Positions 50,637 through 60,129 are shown, counted from the stretch's first letter. The stretch: DNA of 64,000 nucleotides from Allofournierella massiliensis (GCF_004345265.1 NZ_SLUM01000006.1:1-64000); one strand, 5' to 3'. Notes: generated by a model not told the origin, from the letters alone. Made by a program: numbers and translations.

Positions 50637-50918
50637 ATGAAAGTGGCGATTTTGCTGGTGATTGCTCTTGCAATTTTTGTTTTTCATTACTGGGCCAGCC
50701 GCCGCCCGCCCAGATACTGGTATGTGGGTGGAATTATCCCGCTGGGGTGGCTCGTTCTTTTGGCGGTGGCATTCTTTCAGGGCAGGGTAAGCTGGGCGGA
50801 GGACTGGAAAACCATTGTTTTTCCCACGCTGACTTTTTTCTTAATGTGGGCGGAAGGCCACGAAGCCGCGAAGAAAAAGGAGCTTGCCGGGATGAAGGCG
50901 AAAGATGATATGGAATAA
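50637..50918 (+). CDS. Small membrane protein
   Basis: The 93-residue protein has three hydrophobic stretches (VAILLVIALAIFVFHYW, YWYVGGIIPLGWLVLLAVAFF and a third near residue 65) and a charged tail with KKKEL. AAGGAGG precedes the ATG. It resembles the preceding small protein in layout (a PLWGGIIPG-like and a GGIIPLGW-like turn), so the two may be ancient duplicates or partners. Confidence 0.6.
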   Translation: MKVAILLVIALAIFVFHYWASRRPPRYWYVGGIIPLGWLVLLAVAFFQGRVSWAEDWKTIVFPTLTFFLMWAEGHEAAKKKELAGMKAKDDME

Positions 50919-51011
50919 GCGTGGATGGTTCATCACCTCCACGGGCTCATATCCGAATGGGTTTGAAAGTGTGAACCATTTGCTGAAAACAAAGAGGACA
51001 AAATAAAAGAG

Positions 51012-51043
51012 AAAAGCCCCGGTCAACCGACCGGGGCTTTTTG
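51012..51043. terminator. Terminator of the DUF2089 cluster
   Basis: AAAAGCCCCGGTC and GACCGGGGCTTTTT form a 13-bp stem with a 4-base loop, also usable by the convergent tRNA. Confidence 0.85.
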
Positions 51044-51067
51044 AATGGAGCGTAGTCCATTCCGACG

Positions 51068-51151
51068 TGGTGCGGATAACAGGACTTGAACCTGCACGTC
51101 GTGGACACTGGACCCTAAAACCAGCGCGTCTGCCAATTCCGCCATATCCGC
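51068..51151 (-). tRNA. tRNA-Leu (UAG anticodon)
   Basis: The minus strand folds as a class II tRNA: acceptor GCGGATA with TATCCGC, D arm GGCGGAATTGGCAGACGC, anticodon loop TTTAGGG with TAG, a variable arm of usual short length, T arm GTTCAAGTC, and an encoded CCA end (51068-51070). The last base pair of the anticodon stem is a T:T mismatch, which is slightly odd. Confidence 0.9.
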
Positions 51152-51296
51152 ATGTGTTCCATATTATAGCAAAATCCCGAGGAACTTGTCAATGAAAAGC
51201 CAGTGCGGTTTGCCCTGTGGCATTGTTTTACATGAAATCGCCCAAATCTGCGCATACTGAGCAATAAGACCATTTTGCAAAGGAGCGTTTGCGCGT

Positions 51297-52526
51297 ATGA
51301 TTTGCTGGATTCGGCGCGGATTGGCTGCCCTTTTGGCAGCCGGTGCGCTGTTTGCGTGCGGGTGGGGATATTTGTATACGCAGCTGCCCGATACCTTTCT
51401 GGTGGAGCAGGGCCAGACCCTGCGGTTTGCCCAAATGCCCTGGCTTCAACCCCTGCAGCAGAGCAGTGCAGCCCAGGCCGGCTCTGTGCCGGCAGGAGAC
51501 AGTTATAATGTTACGCTGAGCATTCTGGGGCGCATTCCGGTCAAAACAGTGCGTGCGGTGGCGGTGGATCAGCGTGCGGTGACCGTGTGCGGCACTCCCT
51601 TCGGCATCAAGATGTTTGCGGAAGGGGCAACCGTAGTGGGCTTTACCGATCTTCCGGCTCCGGGCGGGGGTGCCAATCCGGCCAAAAGCGCCGGGCTCAA
51701 AATAGGCGATCGGATTCTTTCCATTGATGGAATCGCCACCCATGGCAATCAGGATGTGGCCGATGCTTTGCAGGAGGCCGCCGGACGCCCGGTGGAGGTG
51801 ATTTACCAGCGGGGCGAAGAGCAGTGTACCACCACGTTGGAGCCGATGCAGGACGAAGAAAGCGGTACCTGGCGAGCGGGTATGTGGGTGAGGGATTCCT
51901 CGGCGGGCATCGGCACCCTTACCTTTGTGGACAATTCCACCGGGATGTACGGCGGCCTGGGCCACCCCATCAGCGACGCGGACACCGGCCAGAGCATCGC
52001 GCTGCGCAGCGGCGAGATTGCCCCCGTGACCATTACCGGCTATGAAAAAGGGGAGGCTGGCGTGCCCGGCGAGCTGAAAGGCCGGTTTACCAGCCAGATC
52101 GCCATGGGCGATATTCTGGCCAATGGAGCCACCGGTGTTTACGGCAGCATCCGGGGTCTGCACAGTGGTCAGGATATGATCGTGGCACAGGCGCAGCAGG
52201 TGCGCTGCGGCCCGGCCCGGATTCTCACCACGCTGGAGGGCACGACACCCCGGTGGTATGATGTGGAGATCGAGCGGGTGTCGCTCAGTCAGGAGGATCC
52301 CAACCGGAACATGGTAATTCGAGTGACCGACCCTCAGCTGCTGAGCAGTACCGGCGGCATCGTGCAGGGCATGAGCGGCAGCCCCATCGAACAGGATGGC
52401 AAGCTGGTGGGCGCAGTAACCCATGTGCTGGTGAACGACCCCACCCGGGGCTATGGGATTTTTGCCCAGACCATGCTGGAAACAGCGGATATATTGGCGA
52501 CGCAAGGCAAATCCAATGCAGCCTGA
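51297..52526 (+). CDS. spoIVB: SpoIVB-type serine peptidase
   Basis: The 409-residue protein has an N-terminal membrane anchor, a PDZ domain (about 115-175; AGLKIGDRILSIDG) and an S55 peptidase domain with GLGHPIS (His-223) and GMSGSPI (Ser-362) for the catalytic residues. SpoIVB is the forespore signal that activates SigK processing during sporulation. Its presence beside spo0A suggests sporulation genes are retained, though a non-sporulating genus could keep it. AAAGGAG lies before the ATG. Confidence 0.9.
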   Translation: MICWIRRGLAALLAAGALFACGWGYLYTQLPDTFLVEQGQTLRFAQMPWLQPLQQSSAAQAGSVPAGDSYNVTLSILGRIPVKTVRAVAVDQRAVTVCGTPFGIKMFAEGATVVGFTDLPAPGGGANPAKSAGLKIGDRILSIDGIATHGNQDVADALQEAAGRPVEVIYQRGEEQCTTTLEPMQDEESGTWRAGMWVRDSSAGIGTLTFVDNSTGMYGGLGHPISDADTGQSIALRSGEIAPVTITGYEKGEAGVPGELKGRFTSQIAMGDILANGATGVYGSIRGLHSGQDMIVAQAQQVRCGPARILTTLEGTTPRWYDVEIERVSLSQEDPNRNMVIRVTDPQLLSSTGGIVQGMSGSPIEQDGKLVGAVTHVLVNDPTRGYGIFAQTMLETADILATQGKSNAA

Positions 52527-52636
52527 TCCGTTAGGATTACTGTCATCTTTTGGCTGCTTTGAAAGACCCGGAGCAAAATTTGCTGGAATGGAGAAGGAAA
52601 ACTTTTTCAAAAGATGGTAAAAACTGGAATTTAGTA

Positions 52637-52665
52637 TTGCAATGACTGGAAATATATGGTAAAAT
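52637..52665 (+). promoter_or_regulatory. Promoter of spo0A
   Basis: TTGCAA (52637-52642) and TAAAAT (52660-52665) are 17 bases apart, with TGG extending the -10, 67 bases before the spo0A start codon. I see no clear 0A box nearby. Confidence 0.55.
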
Positions 52666-52731
52666 TCCCGTTGTTGAGACAACACAGCGAAACCACCCGC
52701 AAAACGGATGTAAAAACAGGAGGAAGCAACA

Positions 52732-53481
52732 ATGGAGACTATGAAATTTTTGATGACCGATCTGGGCGAAGCCACCGCAGCCTGCGTTTCAGCGCTGGAA
52801 AGCCGCGGCCTGGAAGTGACCGTCTGCCCGCGGGACGGCGCACAGGTGCTGGAAAAGCTGCTGGAATGCCGGCCCCGTGCTGTTCTGCTGGAGGTATTCA
52901 TGCCCGGCCTGGATGCGCTGGCCGTGAAGCAGCGGTACGAAGCGCAGGGCGGCACCGCGGTCTTTTTCGCCACCGGCCCGTTCCAGAACGAGGAGGCGGA
53001 GCAGGAGCTGCTGGAAAGCGGGTTTGCCTTTTACTATGTGCGCCCCTTTGATGAGCAGATTCTGGCCGGCCGGGCGCTGAAGGCGCTGGGCAAAGCGCCG
53101 GTGCACCGGCAGATCGGCACAGGCAGCGACGAGGTGCGGGTCAGCGAGATCCTGCATCAGATTGGGGTGCCTGCCCACATCAAGGGTTACCAGTTTTTGC
53201 GGGATGCCATTCTGCTGACCATGGAGGATCAGGACTACATCAACGCGGTGACCAAGCGGCTTTATCCGGAAATTGCCAAACAGAACGGTACCACGGCCAG
53301 CCGGGTGGAGCGGGCCATCCGCCATGCAATTGAGGTGGCCTGGGACCGGGGCGATGTGGATACATTGAACAGCTATTTCGGCTACACCATCCACAATCTG
53401 CGGGGCAAGCCCACCAATTCGGAATTTGTAGCCATGATCAGCGACCGGATGCGGCTGGACAAAAAGCAGCGTCAGGCCTGA
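52732..53481 (+). CDS. spo0A: Spo0A-type response regulator with a degenerate receiver
   Basis: The 249-residue protein has a clear Spo0A C-terminal DNA-binding domain (about 145-249; [43 protein letters not shown]). The N-terminal receiver is unusual. The phosphoacceptor aspartate of LLDxxMP is a glutamate (Glu-54 in [12 protein letters not shown]), the acidic pair is reduced to one Asp, and the usual lysine in the KPF motif is arginine (VRPFD). Thus it is unlikely to be phosphorylated normally and may be fixed active or unregulated. It follows spoIVB by about 200 bases. Confidence 0.85.
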   Translation: METMKFLMTDLGEATAACVSALESRGLEVTVCPRDGAQVLEKLLECRPRAVLLEVFMPGLDALAVKQRYEAQGGTAVFFATGPFQNEEAEQELLESGFAFYYVRPFDEQILAGRALKALGKAPVHRQIGTGSDEVRVSEILHQIGVPAHIKGYQFLRDAILLTMEDQDYINAVTKRLYPEIAKQNGTTASRVERAIRHAIEVAWDRGDVDTLNSYFGYTIHNLRGKPTNSEFVAMISDRMRLDKKQRQA

Positions 53482-53508
53482 GTGAAAAGAAAAGAACAGC
53501 GAGCAGGG

Positions 53509-53545
53509 GCCGTTCCGGTGCGCAGCGCCGGAACGGCTGCTTTTT
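53509..53545 (+). terminator. Terminator of spo0A
   Basis: GCCGTTCCGG (53509-53518) and CCGGAACGGC (53528-53537) pair perfectly and are followed by TGCTTTTT. Confidence 0.85.
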
Positions 53546-53669
53546 GTGCGCACACTGTATACATTTTGTGGATTTTTGGAGCAGGATACGATATAATGAA
53601 TCTGTTACAAAGAATGAAAGCGGAATCTTCTGCCAGAGCGGAAGGTTTTGCATCAGGAGGCACCCGAGC

Positions 53670-54782
53670 ATGAACAAAACCGTAACTGCTGTGATCGTGG
53701 CCGCCGGCTCTTCCCGCCGGATGGGCTTTGACAAACTGGCCTGTCGTCTTTCCGGCGGCACCGTGCTGGAGCTGAGCCTGCGGGCCTTCGACCGTCACCC
53801 GCTGGTGCAGGACATCGTGCTGGTGACCGGTGAAAACGATGGCCCCGCCCAAAAGGCAGCTGCGGGGTGTGAAAAGCCGGTAACTCTGGTGCGCGGGGGA
53901 GAGACCCGGGCCATCAGTGTGCGCAATGGGGTGAACGCTGCCACCGGCGAGCTGGTGGCCATCCACGATGCAGCCCGCCCTTTTGTGAGCGAGGCCGTGA
54001 TCACCCAGGCGCTGCATGCGGCCGCTGCCACCGGTGCAGCAGCCCCGGCAGTACCGGTGAAGGATACGATCAAGCAGGCGGAGGACGGCCGGGTGAAATC
54101 CACACCTCCCCGCGAGAGTCTGTTCGCGGTGCAAACGCCCCAGTGCTTTGACCGGGCGCAGTATCTGGAGCTGCTGGCACAGGCGGCGGACGATTCCATT
54201 ACCGACGACTGCCAGCTGTTCGAGAAGGCCGGCCGACCGGTGGTGCTGACCGCAGGCGACTACGCCAACTATAAAATCACCACACCGGAGGATCTGAAAG
54301 GAGAGGCGAGTATGCGCATTGGTCATGGATACGACGTACATAAGCTGGTAGAGGGCCGCCGGCTGATTCTGGGCGGGGTGGACATCCCCTACGAAAAAGG
54401 TCTGCTGGGCCATTCCGACGCGGATGTGCTGGCCCATGCGGTGATGGATGCGGTGCTGGGTGCGGCCGCTCTGGGTGACATCGGCAAGCATTTCCCGGAT
54501 ACCGACCCTGCCTATAAAGGGGCGGACAGCCTGGAGCTGGCCCGTCATGTGGCCCGGCTGATGGCCCAGCAGGGCTGGAAGATCGAAAACATCGACTCCA
54601 CCATCCTGTGCCAGGCACCCAAGCTGGCACCCCATATTCCTGCCATGCGCCGCAATCTGGCACAGGCGTTTGGTATCACTGAGGAGCAGGTGAGTGTGAA
54701 GGCCACCACCGAGGAAAAGCTGGGCTTTACCGGAGCTGGGCAGGGCATCGCGGTGCATGCGGTGGCACTGATCACCCGCTGA
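53670..54782 (+). CDS. ispDF: Bifunctional IspD/IspF enzyme of the MEP isoprenoid pathway
   Basis: The 370-residue product joins a CDP-ME synthase (IspD, about 1-215; [28 protein letters not shown]) and a MECDP synthase (IspF, about 217-370; [38 protein letters not shown]). The fusion makes steps three and five of the MEP pathway in one chain. AGGAGG lies nine bases before the ATG at 53670. The fusion is known elsewhere but is less common than separate genes. Confidence 0.93.
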   Translation: MNKTVTAVIVAAGSSRRMGFDKLACRLSGGTVLELSLRAFDRHPLVQDIVLVTGENDGPAQKAAAGCEKPVTLVRGGETRAISVRNGVNAATGELVAIHDAARPFVSEAVITQALHAAAATGAAAPAVPVKDTIKQAEDGRVKSTPPRESLFAVQTPQCFDRAQYLELLAQAADDSITDDCQLFEKAGRPVVLTAGDYANYKITTPEDLKGEASMRIGHGYDVHKLVEGRRLILGGVDIPYEKGLLGHSDADVLAHAVMDAVLGAAALGDIGKHFPDTDPAYKGADSLELARHVARLMAQQGWKIENIDSTILCQAPKLAPHIPAMRRNLAQAFGITEEQVSVKATTEEKLGFTGAGQGIAVHAVALITR

Positions 54783-54800
54783 GCGGCAGGTAAAAAAAGG

Positions 54801-54829
54801 TTTTCAAGCCTGCAGGCGTGTGCTATACT
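54801..54829 (+). promoter_or_regulatory. Promoter of the cdaA leader
   Basis: TATACT (54824-54829) with TTTTCA (54801-54806) at 17-base spacing; a GCCTGCAGGC palindrome lies between them. Confidence 0.5.
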
Positions 54830-54835
54830 AAAAAC

Positions 54836-55028
54836 GGTATCATGCTGAAGTATGGCGTGACCGGGGCGGGCGAAAATCTGTAAGAAGCCCGCTCTTTTCA
54901 CGGAGCATTGCCGGTTGCCTGTAAAGCCGTGGAAGGCTTTGAAGCCGGCAAAAAGGATAGCATGAAATTACGAAACGCTGTGCCGCCGGGCAAGGAAAGC
55001 TGCGGCGGCATGCACAGGAGGTTTTTTT
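54836..55028 (+). ncRNA. Structured 5' leader of cdaA, candidate riboswitch or regulatory RNA
   Basis: About 190 bases separate a promoter from the cdaA start. They fold into at least three stems: CGTGA (54856-54860) with TCACG (54898-54902) around GCGGGC/GCCCGC (54866-54871, 54887-54892); TGCCGG/CCGGCA (54909-54914, 54945-54950) around AAAGCC/GGCTTT; and TGCCGCCG/CGGCGGCA (54981-54988, 55003-55010). CTGTGC (54978-54983) can instead pair with GCACAG (55012-55017) next to the GGAGG ribosome site, a mutually exclusive structure. It does not match the known c-di-AMP (ydaO) motif. Confidence 0.45.
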
Positions 55029-55910
55029 GTGGCGAATGGGTTTGAGATCAGCCAGTTTGTGGGCAATCTGATGTCCATCTGGCTGCAGCCGCAGAATATT
55101 CTGGATATCGCCATCGTCGCCTTTGTGATCTATGAGCTGCTGGCGGTGATCCGCAAGACCCGGGCGGCTCAGCTGGCCAAGGGCGCAGTGGTTGTGGTCG
55201 CGGTGTATGCGCTGGCCTATATTCTGGGGCTGCGCACCGTGATGTGGGTCATGAACAGTGTGCTGCAGGTCGGCATTCTGGCGCTGGTGGTATTGTTCCA
55301 GCCGGAACTGCGCCGGGCGCTGGAGCAGATGGGCCGCACAGACAAGTGGGCGTCCAAGCTGCTGCGCAGCCGTCGGATGGATCCGGGCCTGCGAGCCCAG
55401 TGGCAGAATGCCTGCCTGGCCATCTGCGACGCGGCGGAGCAATTGTCCGACACAAACACCGGCGCGCTGATTGTACTGGAGCGCAACACCAATCTGTCTG
55501 AAATCATCCGAACCGGTACCCCACTGAACGGTGATGTGAACCGTGAGATGCTGGGCACCATCTTCTATGAGGGAACCCCCCTGCACGACGGTGCAGTGGT
55601 GGTGCGCGACGGTATGCTGAAGGCGGCGGGCTGCGTGCTGCCTCTTTCGGATAATCTGGAGATCGGCAAGGATATGGGCACCCGCCACCGGGCCGCGCTG
55701 GGCATGAGCGAAAACTCCGATGCCGTGGTGGTGGTGGTCAGCGAGGAGACCGGCATCATTTCGCTGGCAAGAAACGGCGTACTGATCCGCCGGCTGGATC
55801 GCCAGAATCTGTTCAATATGCTGCAGGAGGAGCTGGTTCCGCCCGAGCAGCAGGAAACTCCTAAAAAATCTTCTTTCTGGAGAAAAAAGAATGAAAAAGG
55901 ACAAAGATAA
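55029..55910 (+). CDS. cdaA: Diadenylate cyclase CdaA
   Basis: The 293-residue protein has three N-terminal membrane helices and a DAC catalytic domain with LHDGAVVV (DGA at 187-189) and the THRHR-type RHR (219-221) motif. It makes cyclic di-AMP, which controls potassium and osmotic balance and cell-wall homeostasis. It starts at GTG with AGGAGG upstream. It overlaps cdaR by 20 bases. The c-di-AMP link fits the K+/H+ antiporter elsewhere in the window. Confidence 0.93.
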   Translation: MANGFEISQFVGNLMSIWLQPQNILDIAIVAFVIYELLAVIRKTRAAQLAKGAVVVVAVYALAYILGLRTVMWVMNSVLQVGILALVVLFQPELRRALEQMGRTDKWASKLLRSRRMDPGLRAQWQNACLAICDAAEQLSDTNTGALIVLERNTNLSEIIRTGTPLNGDVNREMLGTIFYEGTPLHDGAVVVRDGMLKAAGCVLPLSDNLEIGKDMGTRHRAALGMSENSDAVVVVVSEETGIISLARNGVLIRRLDRQNLFNMLQEELVPPEQQETPKKSSFWRKKNEKGQR

Positions 55911-57165
55911 GTCTCTGCTGGACGACCGGCGTTTTTCCATCCCCCTGTCCATTCTGCTGGCGGTGGCACTGTGGATGGTGGTTACCATGGTGATCAATCC
56001 CAACCAGAGCACAACGATTTACAATGTGCCGGTGGATTTTACCTACAATTCCACCAGCTACACCAGCAAGGGGCTGGACATCGTGAACAACCCCCAGAAA
56101 AACGTCTCCCTGAAACTGGAGGGCAACGGCTACGATCTGAGTGGCCTGAAGGCCGAGGATTTCGTGGTTTACCCGGATTATTCCTCGGTGAACGGGCCCG
56201 GTGAAGTAACCCTGCCCCTGCGGGTTCTGGTGCGGGACAGCGCCAGCCAGGTGAAGGCCTCCGTGAACAAGGACGAACGGGTTACCGTTGTGTTCGACTC
56301 TGTGGAGGAAAAAACCTTTACCGTCCAGGTGCAGGCCAGCGACCTGGCCATTGCCGACGGTTATAAGCTGCAGGGAACGGTGGCTTCTCCCAGTATGGTG
56401 ACGGTAAGCGGCCCTGCCAGCGAGGTGGACCGGATTGACCGGATTGTTGCCCGGGTGGAGCCCAGCTCCGATCTGAAAAACATGTCGGAAAGCAAGATCA
56501 AGACAGTCACACTGGAGGCACAGGACGCAGAAGGTGAGGCCCTGAGCCTGCAATATACCACCATGGACACCACGGTGGTGGATGTGACCATTAATATTTA
56601 CCAGACCAAGGAACTGCCGCTGGTGGTGAACTTCATCAACGTGCCGGAGGGCTTTGATCTGAACACTCTGAAGTACAGCCTGTCTCAGGAGACCATGGTG
56701 GTGAGCGGCAAGCCCGAGGCCCTGGAGTCCCTGACCGAGCTGGCGGTAAGCGATTTTGACCTGTCCACCTTCGAGATGGATAAGTCTTACAGCCTGAACG
56801 TGAACCTGCCCAAGGGTGTGGAAAGCAAGGATAATGTGAAAACCATAACCCTGAGCTTTGACACCACCGGCCTTGCCAGCCGGACGCTGAACGTGGCGAA
56901 CATCCGCACCATCAACACACCGGATGGTTACAGCGTAAAGGTGAATGACACCCGGGTGGCGAATGTGACCCTGATTGGCCCCGAGGACGAGCTGGAAGAA
57001 CTTTCGCCCAGCAGCGTGGTGGCTACGGTGGACATGAGCCAGAGTCAGGTGGTTGAAGGCACGGAGAGCCTGTCGGTCTCCATTTCGGTACCCTCTTCCA
57101 GCACCATCTTTGCGGTGGGCAGCTATTCGGTAGAGTGTTCCATCACAGTAGATTCCGGGAGCTGA
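55891..57165 (+). CDS. cdaR: CdaR-like YbbR-domain protein
   Basis: The 424-residue protein has an N-terminal membrane segment (ILLAVALWMVVTMVI) and about four YbbR repeats of roughly 85 residues (for example VPVDFTYNS, VNFINVPEG). CdaR is the extracellular regulator of CdaA. The genes overlap, so both are made together. There is no glmM gene next in line, unlike many Firmicutes; a flavoprotein follows instead. Confidence 0.9.
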   Translation: MKKDKDKSLLDDRRFSIPLSILLAVALWMVVTMVINPNQSTTIYNVPVDFTYNSTSYTSKGLDIVNNPQKNVSLKLEGNGYDLSGLKAEDFVVYPDYSSVNGPGEVTLPLRVLVRDSASQVKASVNKDERVTVVFDSVEEKTFTVQVQASDLAIADGYKLQGTVASPSMVTVSGPASEVDRIDRIVARVEPSSDLKNMSESKIKTVTLEAQDAEGEALSLQYTTMDTTVVDVTINIYQTKELPLVVNFINVPEGFDLNTLKYSLSQETMVVSGKPEALESLTELAVSDFDLSTFEMDKSYSLNVNLPKGVESKDNVKTITLSFDTTGLASRTLNVANIRTINTPDGYSVKVNDTRVANVTLIGPEDELEELSPSSVVATVDMSQSQVVEGTESLSVSISVPSSSTIFAVGSYSVECSITVDSGS

Positions 57166-57174
57166 TCAGAAAAG

Positions 57175-58767
57175 ATGCTGTTGATACGAGGGCTTCGGGT
57201 GGGGCTGAATGTGCCCCAGCCCGAACAGCAGGCCAAAGCCATGGCCTTAAAAACCCTGCGCCTGCCTGAAAGTCAGGTGGCCAGCGCGGGGGTGGCAAAA
57301 CTTTCGGTGGATGCCCGGCACGGCAAGCCCGTGCTGGTGTATACCATCGCCATCACCTTGAAAAACGAGGGTGCGGAACCGGCCTTGGCCGGGGCCGCGC
57401 CCTGCATTGCTATATCCAAGCAGGTGGAATTTCGGCCGGTTATTGCAAAAACACCGCTGGGTGGCCGCCCGGTGGTGTGCGGTCTGGGCCCGGCGGGTCT
57501 GTTTGCTGCTCTGGCACTGGCCCGGGCCGGCTATCGGCCCATTGTGCTGGAACGTGGCCCTGCGCTGGAAGAGCGTGTCCGGGCGGTGGAGCATTTTTCC
57601 GCCACCGGTCAGCTGGATCCGAACGCCAACATCCAGTTCGGTGAGGGCGGTGCGGGAACTTTTTCCGATGGTAAGCTCACCACCCGCATCAACGACGAGC
57701 TGTGCGGCTTTGTGACCCAGACTCTGCTGCGCCACGGTGCGCCGGCAGAGATTGCCTATCGGCAGAAGCCCCATGTGGGTACTGATTTGCTGCGGGGCGT
57801 GATCCAGTCTATCCGGGGCGAGATTCAGCAGCTGGGCGGCGAGGTGCGGTTCAATACCCGGCTTACAGGGCTGATCCGGGAAAACGGTCGGCTGTGCGGC
57901 GTACAGACCACCGGCGGCGACATCACCACTCCGGCGCTGATTCTGGCGGTGGGCCACTCGGCGCGGGATACCTTCGAGATGCTGCAGGAGGAGGGCCTGC
58001 CCCTTGTTTGCAAGCCTTTCTCGGTGGGCTTCCGGGCGGAGCACCTGCAAACCGAGATTGAAAAAAGCCTTTATCACCAGGCGGCGGGTCACCCGGCTTT
58101 GCCCCGGGGCGAATATCAGCTCAGCCAGCATGTGGGCGAGCGCTGTGTCTATACCTTCTGCATGTGCCCCGGCGGCCAGGTGGTCGCCTCGGCCAGCGAG
58201 GAGGGCGGCGCGCTCACCAATGGTATGAGTTACCATGCCCGTGCAGGCAAAAATGCCAACGCGGCGGTGGTGGTCAGTGTGGACGGCCGGGATTTCGGCC
58301 AGAACCCGGCAAAGGCTATCGCCTTCCAGCGGCAGCTGGAGCGGGCGGCCTATGCGGCGGGCGGTGGCGGATACACAGCGCCCGCCGAGACCGTGCAAAG
58401 CTTTTTGCAGGGCAAGGGCCGGCTGGATCTGGGGCGGGTACAGCCCACCTACGATCGGGGTGTGCGCGCCTTTGATCTGGGCAGTCTTCTGCCCGAAGAG
58501 CTGGCCGGAACCCTTCGCACCGGGCTTTCCGCCTTTGAGCGCAAACTGCGGGGATATACCGCGGCGGATGCGGTGCTCACCGGCCTGGAAACCAGAACCT
58601 CCAGCCCGGTTCGGCTGGAGCGGGGGGAGAACCTGCAATGTACTGCGCTGCCGGGGCTGTACCCCTGCGGCGAAGGTGCGGGCTACGCGGGCGGAATTGT
58701 GAGCGCGGCAGTGGACGGCCTGCGCTGTGCCCGGGCGTTGATGGAAACCGGCGGCCCGCAGGAATAA
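57175..58767 (+). CDS. FAD-dependent dehydrogenase (COG2509 type)
   Basis: The 530-residue protein has an N-terminal helical domain, an FAD-binding motif GLGPAGLFAALALARAGY, and IQFGEGGAGTFSDGKLTTR, the signature of COG2509 flavoproteins. Late GEGAGYAGGIVSAAVDG completes the flavin fold. The substrate is unknown. It follows cdaR by nine bases with a weak ribosome site, so it is probably expressed at a lower level from the same transcript. Confidence 0.85.
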   Translation: MLLIRGLRVGLNVPQPEQQAKAMALKTLRLPESQVASAGVAKLSVDARHGKPVLVYTIAITLKNEGAEPALAGAAPCIAISKQVEFRPVIAKTPLGGRPVVCGLGPAGLFAALALARAGYRPIVLERGPALEERVRAVEHFSATGQLDPNANIQFGEGGAGTFSDGKLTTRINDELCGFVTQTLLRHGAPAEIAYRQKPHVGTDLLRGVIQSIRGEIQQLGGEVRFNTRLTGLIRENGRLCGVQTTGGDITTPALILAVGHSARDTFEMLQEEGLPLVCKPFSVGFRAEHLQTEIEKSLYHQAAGHPALPRGEYQLSQHVGERCVYTFCMCPGGQVVASASEEGGALTNGMSYHARAGKNANAAVVVSVDGRDFGQNPAKAIAFQRQLERAAYAAGGGGYTAPAETVQSFLQGKGRLDLGRVQPTYDRGVRAFDLGSLLPEELAGTLRTGLSAFERKLRGYTAADAVLTGLETRTSSPVRLERGENLQCTALPGLYPCGEGAGYAGGIVSAAVDGLRCARALMETGGPQE

Positions 58768-58827
58768 CAAAAACGGCGATTCGACCAGGAGCACGAATGC
58801 CGGAAGGGAATGGATGGGGAAGAGAGC

Positions 58828-60129
58828 ATGGCAGAAAAAAGACCGTATGAATACGATGCCTGGGGCAGACAGGGGCAGGAACGGCGCAGCCAGAATGGCA
58901 GTGGCCGTGCTCCCGGAAGCCAGGATCCCTGGGAAGAGGTGTGCCGCAGCATGAATGAGCTGGGGGCTACCGTGGCCACCGAGGTGGGCCGCGGCCTGAA
59001 AGAGGGCTGGGATCAGGTGCAGAAAAGCCTGAACGAAGCCCAGGCAGCAGGCAAGCAGGGCCAGCAGCGGCCGCAACCGGTGCGGCCCTCTGCCACTGGT
59101 ACCCCCCGTTACAAGGCGCCGCAGACACACGCTGCTGCAAACCGTGCGGCCGCCCGGGTGGATCGGGCGGTGGATCGGCTGGGAGAGACAATGGCCAATG
59201 GCCTTTGCATGATGGGCGGCACCGTTGCCACCGGCTGCGCAGTGGTGCTGGGGCTGTTTGGAATACTGATTTTCGTGGGCGGCCTTATGAGTGGTATCCC
59301 GGAAGTTATTGCAACAGATGTTGTGCTCAGTTTGTTCTCGCTGGCGCTTTGCATCGCCGTTGGATTGGGTGCCCGCTGGCTGTTTTTGCAGCCGGGCCGC
59401 CGTTTCCGCCGCAAGCGCTATCTGGTGGGGATGGGTCAGCAGACCAATGTGCCGCTGGAACGGCTCAGCGAGGTTGTGCAGCGGCCGGTACCCTTTGTGA
59501 AAAAGGATCTGGCCCTCATGATCCGCAGAGGCTGGCTGCCCAATGCCTATCTGGATGAGGAAGAAAACAGGTTCTTCCTGAATGCGGCAGAATATCGGGA
59601 ACTGCAGCACCAGCAGGAGGAGCAGCGCCGCGCAGAGCAGGCCCGCCAACAGGCGGATGCACAGGATCCTGCAGGGGCAGAGCTGCGGGCGACGCTGGAT
59701 CAGGGAGCTCAGTTCCGGAAGGTGCTGGGTGAGCACATTGCTGCGGCGGCGGATGAACCGGATCTGCAGCAGGAGCTGGTGCGCATGCAAAGCCAGACCG
59801 GCGAAATTCTGGGCTGGGTGGAAGATCACCCGAACAGTGCCGGAAAGGTGCGCCGTCTGGTGCGGTATTATATGCCCACCACCCTGAAACTGCTGAAAAC
59901 CTACGATGATGTGAAGGATCAGAAGGGCGATGTGGCAGGAAACATCAAGCTGGAGATCACCGGCATCCTGCACACGGTGAACCGTGCCTTCGAGAACCTG
60001 CGCGACGATCTGCTCAGCGATGCCGCGCTGGATGTGTCCACCGAAATCAGCGCCATGCAGGCCATGCTGGCCCAGGATGGCCTTTCCACGGACGATACTT
60101 TCTACTCAAAGGAGCAAAACAACCAATGA
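58828..60129 (+). CDS. XpaC-like membrane-associated protein
   Basis: The 433-residue protein has a polar 125-residue start, two membrane helices (about 125-190), and a helical C-terminal domain (RRLVRYYMPTTLKLLKTYDDVKDQKGD) matching the XpaC/5-bromo-4-chloroindolyl phosphate hydrolysis family. The enzymatic name is historical; the role is probably membrane-linked but unknown. The ATG at 58828, with GGGGA upstream, is preferred over the one at 58810. Its stop overlaps the recJ start (ATGA). Confidence 0.75.
   Translation: MAEKRPYEYDAWGRQGQERRSQNGSGRAPGSQDPWEEVCRSMNELGATVATEVGRGLKEGWDQVQKSLNEAQAAGKQGQQRPQPVRPSATGTPRYKAPQTHAAANRAAARVDRAVDRLGETMANGLCMMGGTVATGCAVVLGLFGILIFVGGLMSGIPEVIATDVVLSLFSLALCIAVGLGARWLFLQPGRRFRRKRYLVGMGQQTNVPLERLSEVVQRPVPFVKKDLALMIRRGWLPNAYLDEEENRFFLNAAEYRELQHQQEEQRRAEQARQQADAQDPAGAELRATLDQGAQFRKVLGEHIAAAADEPDLQQELVRMQSQTGEILGWVEDHPNSAGKVRRLVRYYMPTTLKLLKTYDDVKDQKGDVAGNIKLEITGILHTVNRAFENLRDDLLSDAALDVSTEISAMQAMLAQDGLSTDDTFYSKEQNNQ

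Noticed and set aside
54836-55028. c-di-AMP (ydaO/yuaA) riboswitch before cdaA
   Set aside because: The conserved core of that riboswitch is not found. The region is still structured and is reported as a candidate regulatory RNA instead.
57247-59973. A 908-residue minus-strand frame
   Set aside because: It is antisense to the COG2509 flavoprotein and XpaC-like genes, rich in His/Gln/Ala, and has no start signal; a GC-bias shadow.
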